Shown here piece after piece: positions 1 to 11,705 of a stretch of 64,000 nucleotides of DNA. Source of the DNA: Patagioenas fasciata. Taxonomy: Eukaryota > Chordata > Aves > Columbiformes > Columbidae. The stretch is from the NCBI RefSeq assembly GCF_037038585.1, contig NC_092525.1, forward strand, positions 32,328,367 through 32,392,366, given 5' to 3'. Below the pieces are notes generated by a model, which was not told where the DNA came from, ran no database searches, and saw nothing but the letters and a program-made list of their open reading frames with translations. The translations under genes and the position numbers were made by a program. Position 1 is the stretch's first letter. Every line of letters starts with the position of its first letter.

Positions 1-3000
1 AACAAACAGTTAAGGGCTGTGGTTGATTCCTTGCCTCTTGATGTCTCCAGATTGAGACTCAATGCCTTCCTGGAAAGTACAGGCTGGCCAGAAACAGACT
101 ATGTTGTGTTTGAGAACAGCAGGCTCAGTTCAGGGTTAAATAGAGTTGCCTGTAATGTTCAGGAGATCAGACCATATACGTCCATAGTACCTCTTTTCAA
201 GACTTCATAAATAAATTTCTATACTTTATAAACTCTCCAAAATCCCTATAAACCCCTTCTTCCTCCAAGCACCCCAGATCTGGTTTTCCTTTCCGTGTAC
301 GCCTGTTCCGTGTGTGACTCTCGTGTCCCAGTTGTGCAGCGCTGTGGCCAGAAAAACATCTGTGGCAGGTACTGGTGAGAAGACAGCACCCAGCTCATAT
401 CCCAGGCTGCTCCACAGCTCAGGAGCAGTTTCTGAAGCCATGTCCCCGGCCCATGCTGTGTTTGCCCCAGGAGAATGCGCTTCATCCCGCTCAGCTCTTT
501 CTACCCAAATCCAGTCCTTCCACACTCAAACACTGCCGGCTGCTGAGGGCTCGCCTCAGCAGACGATTGAGACTACAGCCAAAAGCAAAGTGAGATAGCT
601 GGTTTGGGGTTGTGCTTCACAGACTTTTTCAGCCTTTAGACAAAATTAAAATAGATAAAAACAAAGCTTTCCTCACCAGCAATGACCCATTTAAAATAAT
701 TCAAATGTTCTTATATATGCTATAGCTTTTGGGATTGTTTGGAACCTAACAGGAATACTGGGCTTGGCCAAACTGGTACCCACGGAACCAAGGAGAAAAC
801 TGGCATCTTACAGGTATTAGCCGAGTGCTTTCCCTTTCCCCATGCTGTATATTGTATTTACTTGGAGCATCTGTTTGAATGTAGAATTACAATTGTCTTT
901 GTTGTTCTCTATATTTTACCCACATATGAGGCTTTTCTCATGGTTAAATAAGAGATTCTGTTCTCCTAATAGATATGCAGATAACACTGTGCTTTTGCTC
1001 CACTATCTGACATAAGGCTGAATCTGGTAACCTCACTCCCTGAATAATTGTGTTGTCACTGGGAATACTCACACATGTAAAATGAGCAGGACTTGGCCCT
1101 TTGGTCGTATTTTTGTAATAAAAGATAAAATGAGATTTTTAGGAAACTGCAACTTATGACCATAATATTTATGAGGCTGTCAGAACCGCACTGTAAAAAT
1201 TCATATTATTTAATTCTTCACTCTGACACTAAAGCATCGTTTCATTTATATGCAAATAAGAATATACTCTACTGCTGTTTCTTCACTGAAGAAGCTGTTT
1301 GAATTATTCACATTTTATTAATAAAGCTTCATAAATAAGTATTTTTTCTGCTCAATTGGTAGTGGCCAGGGGAGAGAATCTATTTATCAGACTTTGTTAT
1401 TATGAGCTTCATAACAAAATATGAAGATTTATGGAGTACATAATTAGATGTTATGTGATCGTAATGGAAACATTGGGTTATCCAGATGAAATACTCTATG
1501 CACTTCTCCTTGGCAGAGACGCTTTCTAGAAAATGGACTAAACCTAAGTTCCAAGAACTGCCGGTGAAAGGAACAGAGCAATTTAATATGATTTTTTGAT
1601 GATACACACTGAAATAATTTTGTATAATGAAAAGACGCCTAGGAAAGACCGTAGGGTATGCCAGGGAGAAGCATGTGGGGAAAATGCTGTCCCTCCTCTG
1701 GACAGAGGTGCTGGGCTGCAGACCTGGGATTAACTGCATCTGTGGCAGTACAAGGCACAGCCTGAAACTGCCTTTAAACCATCACGTCAGTGTCCAGCAT
1801 TCAATGTTCCCTTCTGGCACAGAATGTGGTCAGAGGACTCCCGTGGTGAACCCAGTTCCACCTGTGCTGCAAAGGGGGCTGCCGATGGGACTGAGCCCCG
1901 GCACTGAACTCCAGTTCAGGACAGCCAGGTCTGCAGCCTCCTGGTGGGTTTAGGCACAACAGGGATGCCTTGATGGGCCATAACAAAACATCTGTTTAGC
2001 CAAAACGTCAGCTTATTCATGTCTGCAGCAGGGGAAACTTCAGGGACCCAGGAATTTTCTTCAGCAAAATCAGAGCAAGCCATAGAGACTAAAGCGGCTC
2101 AGTGAAGTTTCTGTAAATTGCTTTGCCCAAGTTAGGTCCGTATATTGCAGGTAAAACGGGCACTTTTGAAAATACTGGAACTGAAGCCTCCCTATGGAGC
2201 TGGAGTATGAGACATATAGAGCAACACAGTCACGAGATGTCCAGTGCTATTGCACAATAGCACCTTGGCGCCTATGGGTGACCTAAACCAATGAAAATTT
2301 AAGGGAAAAAGGCTGGATGTGAAATACCTGCTGAGTATTACAGATCAACCCATAGGGTTTTACTACTGTACGCTGTAACCCAAGCAGTTTTAATCTCGCC
2401 TACAATACCTTTGGAATACACTGCAGCAAAACTACTGTAAATTAGAAGCAGTCAAGTATATCTGGCCTGCCTGGGCTTGTGTAGAGAGCTGAAGATGTGT
2501 TGTGGGAAAAGCTGTTGGCTTGTATTTTGACATTGCCAATTGGACATGGACTGATTTTAGTGTTTCTCTGGAGGCAAGACCACGTAGCATGTCTTGTGGA
2601 AGTCTCAACATCTCAAAATAACCAAGACTAAGAAATTAGCCTGTGATTGTATACACGACTGTTCTTGAACTAATTTTTTGCATGTGAAATAAGAAGCTCC
2701 AAGCTGCTATATTGACCTTCATCCAACCAAGCACTTGAGTGTGTACATAACGTTAAACACGTGTAACCTTCTCAAAGGCACAGAACCGAATCCTGGTTTG
2801 GTTGACAGAAACAGGGAGGCAAAGGATCACCCACAAATTTTCAACTTTGCATGGTTGCTATTGACAAAGATGCATACTTAATGCTGGTCAGAGCAAAATT
2901 TAATCATGCATGGTAACTCTGTAATAATTTACGCATGATCAGGTGTTCAGAATTACAAAATTCCTCAAAAAATGCCAGATTTTACTTTCATGTATTTTGA

Positions 3001-3914
3001 TAACATTAAGCAAGTCCTGAAAGCACTACACTTAAAGTATTCACTGCATTAATTTTTGAAGAAGAATCAATATTGTAGCACTGTAACTTTCATGCCTGGA
3101 CTTTAATTAAAAAAAAGAAGTAATTACAGTAAACATTTTTCTGGCAACTGTTCAATCTCCTGCATGTCAAATACTAGCCAAAACTTTTAGACATCAGCGG
3201 AATGCTGTTATTTGTTATTCCTTTAACAGTATGTATTTGCTGCCTATTCACAATATGATTCACAATTATTCACAATAAGCAGAGTCAAAACAGAAAGTAA
3301 AACAAGTATAAATATCTGTTTTGCTGGGATGTCTGTGATAGCACTGTAGCCAAGAATAAGTTTTAAGTCTACAGACATCTGACATGCCAAAAAAATTGTC
3401 TTTGAAAATATACTCAAATTCTAACCGCTATGACATTTTATGAAGCATTATTAAAAAACAAACAAACAAAAAAAGGAGAAAAAAACTCTTGAAGTGCATG
3501 CTAATTTTGGTATGTTTGATTCCCCGTGGCTGAAAATTGAAAACAAAATCAGCTTGTTGTAGACTATTTGCAATATTCTAGTAAGGCTAGAATTAAAAGT
3601 ACAGATGAGTTCATAAAACGGGCATACAGTATTCTTCAATTGCATAGTTTCATTTACTGAAATCAGCAAATACTAAATCCAGAGGCATAAACTGTCACTT
3701 GCACATCATTTTGTGGGCCTGAGTGGAAGGGGTAAGTTACTGATCCAAAAATTCATATGCAGGTCCTTCCTCTCCACTCCTGGTATAGGACAGATGCTCA
3801 TTTTCACTACTGAAATGAATGGGAATTTTACTTCCAGCTCTGCAAAGGGAGGAAAACCAGGGATATTAATATGATGATTTTTTTTCCCCTTTTTTTGGGA
3901 AGTGGTTACATACA
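1..3914. other. Intergenic, no gene found
   Basis: AT-rich DNA with slightly GC-richer patches at about 300-560 and 1640-1980. Open frames there are short, overlap on both strands and show no domain. No splice-consistent exon chain seen. Confidence 0.6.
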
Positions 3915-4230
3915 ACCAGACCTGCCTGACAGCACCGATGAGCCTGATCAGCTCTGATCAGCCCCACCTGTGGCCCCTCCCCACCCTGCCCAGGACCCTA
4001 TTTCAGCCCAGGCTGGGGCCATTAGTCTGGTGATGCTGTGACAATGATGGTCTCTAGCTCTCTCCAGCTGTAGGCTGACCTGCAGGCTGGTGTCCTGTGC
4101 CCAAGGAGGTACTGGATGGGTGCTGGGGGCTGCCCCTGGCTTCCAGCTCCCTGGCAGGTGAGGTGCTGCCCACCATGGGGATCCCTCCCAGCACTAAGAT
4201 CTGCCAGCCTTTGATGCGCCCTGGCAGGAA
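3915..4230. other. GC-rich block, possibly part of an old repeat
   Basis: Distinctly GC-rich compared with its flanks, with repeated tgatcagc units (3946-3962) and a ccctatttcagcccaggctg segment resembling TATA-proximal sequence of avian repeats. No frame or named family could be assigned. Confidence 0.3.
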
Positions 4231-7200
4231 TATTACTACAGCTGGTTTTTACTGAGGAAGAAATCCAGCACTCATAATTTCAGTTCTCCACTGTGTGTCT
4301 CCTCCATTACAGAGATGAATGGCAGAGTGTCTCCATGAAGGCCTTACAGGCAGGTAGGTCTTGACTCATGTGTTCCCAGCTTGGCAGGTCTCTTTGCATG
4401 TAAGTGTAAGTGGTTGTGGTTTAAACTCCCAGGTCCTTTGGCCAAAGTCAGCAAACACAGAAATTTAAATCAGGAACCACGTATCCTAGCTGAGGCAACT
4501 AAGTAACCTGATTTTTACTTTCTCATAGCCCAGCACTAAATCAGAGCAATTACTCAGTCTGGGCTGTGATAGACCTGTAGCTTGCTTCTGTTGCTACTTC
4601 AGTTTTTCCTTGGGGCAACAATACTAAAGTTTGAGAAAAGCAATTAATTTCTTGCAGTCTTCCCATACTGAAAATAGTCATACCTCTAAGCCAGCTGTCT
4701 CCAATACTACCACAGTGCTTACCAGCCACTGCAAAGATAATATTGAACTTAGATAGCTAACCTTTTTGTTTTTCTTTTACCAAGTGGAGAGGATAACGTG
4801 CCTTGGAAAGGCATTATTTAAAATGTGTACTGGTGCACTGCAGAGCTTGTTCTGTATTAAGTTCCAGGGATGAATTCTCTTGTGAGTGCTTTGCTGTGAC
4901 TTGACTGATTCATTTATTTTTAAAGAAAATTGTCTCTTTTCTCTTTACTGTTAGCTACAGGTAATGAAATGAAAACTAGCTTCCTTGTTACAATATAAAA
5001 AACTGCAATGAGCTGTCTTTCCTAATTAAATGGAAAGGTGGTAACTTCTGTGAGCTGGTAGAGGAAAATGTTGGAGTTTGCTGTGGCTTCCGTCCCTTGT
5101 GCCAAGCGTAGCTTGGTGTCAGGACACAGCGGAAAGCCCTTCTTGCACAGGGCTCTCACACAGGGAGGACACTGACACGATGGTGTGGGGAGGCTGTTCT
5201 GCTGCTTCTCCTCCCTGTATGGCAGATGATGCCATGTTTCTAGTCTGCTGTGACCTCTGGCAACTCGGTGGGAGCTGTGCTTTCCTTGTGACCAGCTTGC
5301 ATGTTCAGGTGTATGAGACAAGCTCTCTCCAGAGAAATGAGGAACAGTACCAAGCAGCATGTATGGCTGCATATGGAATAGGCAGGACAGTCTTATACAT
5401 GAAAAATTAGCTTTTTTGAGCCCTTGGATGCCACAATTCTCTAATGTGCCTATAAGCACATAAACTCATCTAGAAAATTTATTATGTCACACTGGCTTGC
5501 CTATATCTGGTTGCCTGCTCCCTGCAGTAGTGTGTTTTTTCTGGGTGACATGTATGGTAGTTTTTTCCAAAATCTTCCCATACAACATAATTTTTTGAGT
5601 TTGTGGATCTCTTTCATATCCTCTGTGAGGAAATACTTTAGTGCTGTAATTTGGTGTGGGCAAGCTCCAAATAGAGGGTTTGGCTGCATAAAAGCTTTCC
5701 AGGGCAGAATTTTGATGACTATGTTCTGATTTTTATTTCTGTTCTTCACTCGGTGGTATGCAAACCACAGCACCATATGGCACCGCTACAGAAATGTGTG
5801 AGCTGATTATGCAACTGCTTCCTATTATAGCTACAAAGTATGGAAGTGATGAGTTAAATGGATTAAAAATAATGTCACTGTTCAAGAAAGCAGTGAAGCC
5901 CAAACACTCATCTGTGAAAACGGAAATATTGTTGTCCAACGGACATTTCTAAAATATTTAATGTCAAGATGACAACTGAAAATTAATTTAATTCATGAGT
6001 AATACAGGGAGGTACTCCAGTGCTTTTGCCTAACTGGACATGCTACAAGCATCCCTGGAAGGGGAATGAGGGAAGCAATGGTGGCTGTTCATGCTTTGTC
6101 CATGAAGAGTTGTCAGTTACCTAGTGGCTAGAACATGTATTCCACAAACATGAAGTGTTGAGGTTACTGGTTTGGCTACAAATGTGGTGGTAAACTCACA
6201 CCTGTGCAAGTCTGTGGCACTCTTCAGATGTTGCTTACTATCACAACAATCTCATGTCCCTTTGTCAACTGGAATTTGTAGCAAAATAAAAGGAGTCACT
6301 CAGAAACAGGTGTTATCATGTGAAGTTTGAAAACAAATAAGCAGTAGTATTAGATGGAAAGACTGAGAAAAGTGGGGGGGGGAGGGGTTGGACAGCAGAA
6401 GCAGCTTAGGAGTGGTTTTATAAACAATACTGGTAAAACTGTAACAAAGGACAGAATGAAGAATGGTGCTAATCATGGGTGAAAACTCACAGGAACATTC
6501 CAGCTTTAGTGTGGAGTTACTGGGGAAAGCTGAGAAGTCTTCATGTTTGTCCTAGTTAGAAGGATCTTTAAGCTGTTGTGGAAGCATGCAGCTTAGCAGG
6601 GGGTCATCCTTCAGAGATTTGTGAAGGCAAAAGAAATAAGGCAACAGTAATGACCCCCTCCCCTACAAACACTGTCTTTCATGCCAGAAAAAAAGGCTGA
6701 GAGGTTACCGCATCAGATCCCTATTATATTCAATATTCTTGTAGCCACAGGCTTTGTGTCCTAACCATTTCCTTTCAACTCTGAGAAACCCAATTTCCTC
6801 CTGTTTTTATCCAAAATACACCCTTTGGCACAGTTATGGGTATTCTGTGTTGTAGATGGTCTGTTTATCCCATGGCACTCTTACATAGCACTGACCAATG
6901 GGACCTTTTCTCTACTGACTTTATCTGCATTTGTATATATACAATTCAAACCGAGCTGCATGTCACACAGTCCTGATAGCATTTGGTACCCACGCAGCTC
7001 TGATGAAAGTTCCTTCCTAAGGAGAGGTAGAGTGGAAAGTCAAGCCTTTAGATGAAAAGGTAGTCTGGAGAAAATCCATGGAGGAAAACAAAGAGAGACA
7101 CTTTGAACAGATCCTGAAATCAATGAAGAGCTGGTACGGATAGCTGAAAATGGTCGTATTTTTACATTAAAATTTGCCTTAAGTGGATTCATTTTAATGT

Positions 7201-7499
7201 TTCTGCTGGGTATTTATATTGAGAACCATTAAGGTTAAAATACAAGCATTTCAAATTAGGAAAGTAAATAGCCTTAAATAATCAGATTTCTTAACGGGAG
7301 ATTTCAGCGAGAATGAATTATGGTAGAAAAATAGATGGCTAAAGCAATGAGAGCAGTAATACACAGCCACAGGAGATACCAGGAGAGGACGAAAGCCAGG
7401 GTCAAGAATGAAGTCGGCATCAAAGAGAACAGAGACAACACTGGGTCAGAACAGAGCAAAACAAAAGAGAATGAGCAGCGCATGTATAATATATGTGAT

Positions 7500-7530
7500 A
7501 GGCAGGGCCAAATTCTGCCCGAGCTTCCAT
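7500..7530. repeat. Possible relic of an amniote-wide palindromic repeat
   Basis: The stretch gggccaaattctgccc resembles the end of a widespread sauropsid MITE-like repeat, judged from memory only. Too short for firm assignment. Confidence 0.3.
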
Positions 7531-8566
7531 CAGTACAACTTCATTGGCTCAATCCTCTTAACACAATGTCACTTTCAATATGATCTAACAACATACATGC
7601 AGGCTTTTATATAAATCAGTGCACAAGGCTAAATTTCCACTCTCATTCTGTTTCTAGGCAATTTTAACTTTGCTGTTCCACTGTTGTTACTAGTACTGTC
7701 CTTCAGCTACTGCTGAATTTCTTCCCTGTGTATCTTCTCTGAGTAAACATTTATCTGTTTCACATCTGTGCTCTGCTTTTGCAAGATTAAATTCTTCACA
7801 TTAAAAGATCCATTTTAGGAAAGCATGATACTGTACACTATTGCTTAAACAGTATACTATTTTATGCACATTTTGAAACTATGAATTATACATACATACT
7901 ACCTATCAATGCTCAATTAAAAATATTTAGGTGTTTTTTTTTTACAGTGTTCTATTCACATGTTCCATATTTTGGCAACAGTGGTGTAAAAATGAGTGAA
8001 GAAGTGGAGATCAGCTCCCAGAATCAATAAGCAGGAAAACTGACTTTGCTTGAAACATTTTTTGTATCATAGCTTTTATACTTGCAGCATTTATATTATT
8101 TTTGAGGTTGTCATTGATGTGAGAACAATTATTTTAATCTAATACCTGTTTTTTTGCACACAAGTAGAACTGTGCCCACTTATCTGCTATTACAATTTAT
8201 GCATGTGTGCGGGCACACAAGGCTTTACTACTCTAAACCTAGAAAAAACTACGGGTACAGGATGTTTTTAAACTCTAGCTTTTATTCTTATTGGTTGGTG
8301 GATAACCCTACAGATGATTTTACAAACAGCCAAACAAAACCAGCAATCGTTTTTAAGTCCACCCCTCCCATGATAAAGTGGTTTCAGTCTTTGCTCCCAC
8401 TTATGACTCACAGGAAACTTTGCCTCTATCTTCTACAGTTTAAAATACAAATTTAAAAAATTGTGAATCTCTAAAAGTTGCCAACTCACTGCTCCAAAGC
8501 TCCAGGCTTTAGCTATTGTAATGTGTATTTTTATCTTAGTTTATCATTATAGATAAGACTGTATTT

Positions 8567-8605
8567 ACTCCTTGTTTACACTGGTGTAACAGATGTAAAA
8601 TTAAC
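8567..8605. repeat. Possible relic of the same palindromic repeat class
   Basis: Contains the near-palindrome gtttacactggtgtaac, a phrase typical of the centre of that repeat. Assignment is by memory. Confidence 0.3.
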
Positions 8606-8769
8606 CCCTCAGCTAACTGATTAACGAAGAGCAGTAGTGCTACTGTCTGGTGTTTTCCATGTGCTTACTACACTTGTGATTCTGAAGAGCTATCAACACA
8701 AGAACAAAGAACCACAATTCCTAAGAAGTGTTCCATGCCCCTCTAAAGAAGAGGAAAGAAACACACATG

Positions 8770-8880
8770 AAGCAGGCGGTGCCGTCCCCATGCGGAGCAG
8801 CCCTGGCGGGGGCTGCACTTGGTCCTGCGGCTCAGGGAGCAGCCAGCGCTGCTGGGGCGCAGTCACAGAGAACCCGGTAC
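8770..8880. other. Small GC-rich islet
   Basis: GC-rich stretch with a few CpGs (ggcggtgccg, gcggagcagc) in AT-rich DNA. No coding or promoter motif assigned. Confidence 0.4.
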
Positions 8881-8955
8881 TGAAAGGAAAGTAATACATA
8901 CATCACTTAAGGCATCTAGCTTAAAATATTAAAAAGGAGAACAGAACTATGGAAA

Positions 8956-8973
8956 GGGGGGGGGGGGGGGGGG
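8956..8973. repeat. Run of 18 G
   Basis: Uninterrupted poly-G (poly-C on the other strand). It can form G-quadruplex structures and is prone to sequencing length error. Confidence 0.9.
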
Positions 8974-11373
8974 TGTTTTAGAAAATTGCCTGTGGACTGT
9001 ATTTTAATGTTCTGAAGTTGTTTCCTCAAGCTGTTTTACACAATACCCAGGGTTTTTTTGTGTTTCAGAAGTAGTAATGATTCAATGGATGCAGAATCAC
9101 AGAAAGCTCCCGAGCTCATCTTATGCTCCCCTCTGCTGCCTTGAAGTCCCGTTTCCAGCTAGTGTTTCAGAACTACAGAGCATGGCAAAGGGGCAAAAAT
9201 CCCTCTGCAGTGCTAGCGGTTACCTTCTTTGAAAGGAATTCATTTTAAAACAGAGAAACTTGATGTATGTGATTGAAATAATTTGTTTCTTTTTCCTGAG
9301 AACTGGTAGATTATTAACCTAGAAGCTTGGTTTGATGCGACAATTACAGTAGTGAAATGCAGCAGAGTCTTTTGTGTTCAGGATCAAGTTTTTTTCCCCT
9401 CTCTTTTCCAGTATTTCTGAAGGTATGTCTTATGGGTTTTGAGGTATAAAATAGCAGTTACTTGGAATGTCATAGATATCAAATAGAAATTTAAGTAGCA
9501 AGCCTCTCTCCCCAATTTAATATAAAGATAGAGCTTCTTTAATCCTTTCTCAACAAATGGTCAATAGGAAAAATTTAGATAATGCAAAAATATAACTGAA
9601 ATTTTAAAGAAAAAGCTGCACCTGGGAAATCTCATATTAATGCTTTTTTTTTTTTCTACAAGACTATTCGGAATGAATTAGAAATTACTGAAACATCGAT
9701 GAAGGAAAGCCATGTTCTGCTGAAATTTCACCATAATCAGAATATTCCACTTGGAGATATTGTTTTTGCCTAAGGTTTTCATGAAAAGTTTCAAAACAGA
9801 TGTCTTAAAAGGGAAGCAGTCCAATGTATTAGAATTTTACCAGGATGAAGTATCTATTTTTCAAACAGCTCTAGGTGGAAATGTACTTTTTATTCCTTCA
9901 TTCCACCATTTCAGTTCCTGTGTCACATTAAGGGTGATCATGGTGTTTCGCTGGCTTTTACTTATCTGTCCTCTGTCAGCAATGAAAGCTGTATTTTTGG
10001 CCTGTAGAACAGACCTGACTCTATCCTACTCCACCACATCATCTGAAAATGGTCTTCGACAGAAAGATGGCAGTTTTAACAAATTAAAGCAAATCAAATT
10101 AAGCTAAATTTCTCAAGCATCACTTTGAATCTGTACCAAACTGCCCAAGTGTAAAGGCAAAACCAACCAAGTTGTATAATGTATCTTAAAATCTTACACT
10201 TCTCCTACTGTGAGGATAATGCCTGTGGGCTTCCCAGACACCAACAAACGCAACACTAGTTACACCAGTTAAAAAGAAAGCTCTGCTTTACTGCCAGAGA
10301 AGTGAGGTGGCAGTTACTGGGAAATTAGTCTGAATCCTTGAAATTCCTTGTCTGTCAGTGACATGTTGTACAACTTGTTAATTGGTAGGAAAGGAACAAT
10401 GCTTAAAACACTTATTTCAGGCTGGACATGCAGAAGTTGTGGCCTCAAAGGAGGAGTTTCATTACTGTCTTGTTCTCTAAGGTAACTGCTGTTTTCGTGC
10501 TTAGAGCTATACGTACTAATACACGTGTGCTTATGTTTTTAGGTTTCCAATGAATGTTGGTCTGTATTCAGTGGTGGAGGCATGTTTCATACTGTGTGTC
10601 AGACAGGAGGATGAGGTGATACCCAAGCTGTATTTTCAACCCTTGAAATATACACAATGTGCACCCCATGAGCAAATGACAAAGCAGAAAGTCCCTGTGA
10701 AAGACCACTGCAAATTCCTTTTAGTCTCTGCGAAACAGATGACAACAAGCTGCAGTAATGGCCCTGTCTTAAAAGTTTGGAATGCATTTGGGGAAACAAG
10801 AATCTACTTTTGAAACGTGAAATACCTGTGAGTAAATGGGACCAGATCTTTCTTTGGGTACTGACCAAGTCAGGTGCTATCAAAGTTGGGAAGTCAGGAT
10901 CCAGATGCACCTTCCAGAAGTCTGAGCCACTCTTAGAGCCCTTCCCTGTGCTTCTTCCTTTTTTTTTTTCTTTGCCAAGTAAGCCTCCTCTACTGAGCTG
11001 ATGTCTGCTGTTTTATTGCATGGTTGTTATTGTGGTGATAGATCCCAGCTCCATCACGACAGCTGCCTTGTGTCTCTCTGCTCTCCTTTGGCATCCAGAG
11101 GGCAGCGCGCTGACTGGCAGCACGATAAATGTGTGCTCTAAAACCGCATCAACTCTGGGCTTATATGTGAACACTTTGGTGCGTTTCTCTTGCTCACACT
11201 CCATTTTTTAAATTACGATTTCTAATGAATTCTGTGAGTTTATCTAAGTTAACACTAAAGTTCTGTAGATCTATATTCTGTACCTTGTGCACTGGTGATT
11301 AAGATTCTTCCCCATATGTGTGCAGTAACTGGGAGGAATAGATTTGCACTGTGATTTTTTTGTTTGTTTGCTT

Positions 11374-11705
11374 TAGACAAGGCTTACCCCAACACTTTGT
11401 TTTCACTGGTACTCCTGCTGTTGCCACCTCTGTTGCTCAAGGAAATGCTTCTGCCTCAAATCCCTCCACTTCCAAAGTCAATGCACAGACCGTGAATATG
11501 GGACAAAGGTCACACTCTGGAGAAAACAAACAGTGGAGAGAAAAGAAAAAGTTACAGGCCCCAAAAATGGTGGGACTCGGTGAAATTTAATTACATTTTA
11601 CATGCGGGAGCTCATGTTGGAGATTCTTATGGACTCTCTGGTCTTACAACTGTGGCTCTGGAGAGGCTAAAGCCAAGAGAAGTACAAGAGCTCAAACAAG
11701 GTGAC
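11374..11705 (+). pseudogene. Unidentified exon-like block, possible decayed exon or retropseudogene
   Basis: A pyrimidine tract and acceptor-like gctttag precede an open frame, beginning QGLPQHFVFTGTP and containing VAQGNASASNPSTSK, that stops with TAA at 11588-11590. In another frame, from about 11592, a second open stretch (HAGAHVGDSYGLSGL, LERLKPREVQELKQ) runs to a donor-like caag/gtgaca at 11700. The protein-like composition across a single frame change suggests a broken coding segment. I do not recognise the protein. It could instead be chance open frame. Confidence 0.3.

Larger units (their letters stand above)
4231..11373. other. Intergenic, no gene found
   Basis: Mostly AT-rich. About 5050-5410 is open on both strands (up to 145 codons) but with no recognisable motif. 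9751-10107 holds a 118-codon frame with no domain. Listed separately: two repeat relics, a GC islet and the G run. Confidence 0.6.

Noticed and set aside
1380..1739. 119-codon minus-strand frame
   Set aside because: No domain, overlaps a plus-strand frame, AT-rich ending; considered chance.
5022..5459. 145-codon minus-strand and 110-codon plus-strand open frames
   Set aside because: Both strands are open over the same interval, no motif or splice signals support either, and composition is generic.
9751..10107. 118-codon plus-strand frame
   Set aside because: No recognisable domain or splice context; typical of chance openness in AT-rich DNA.
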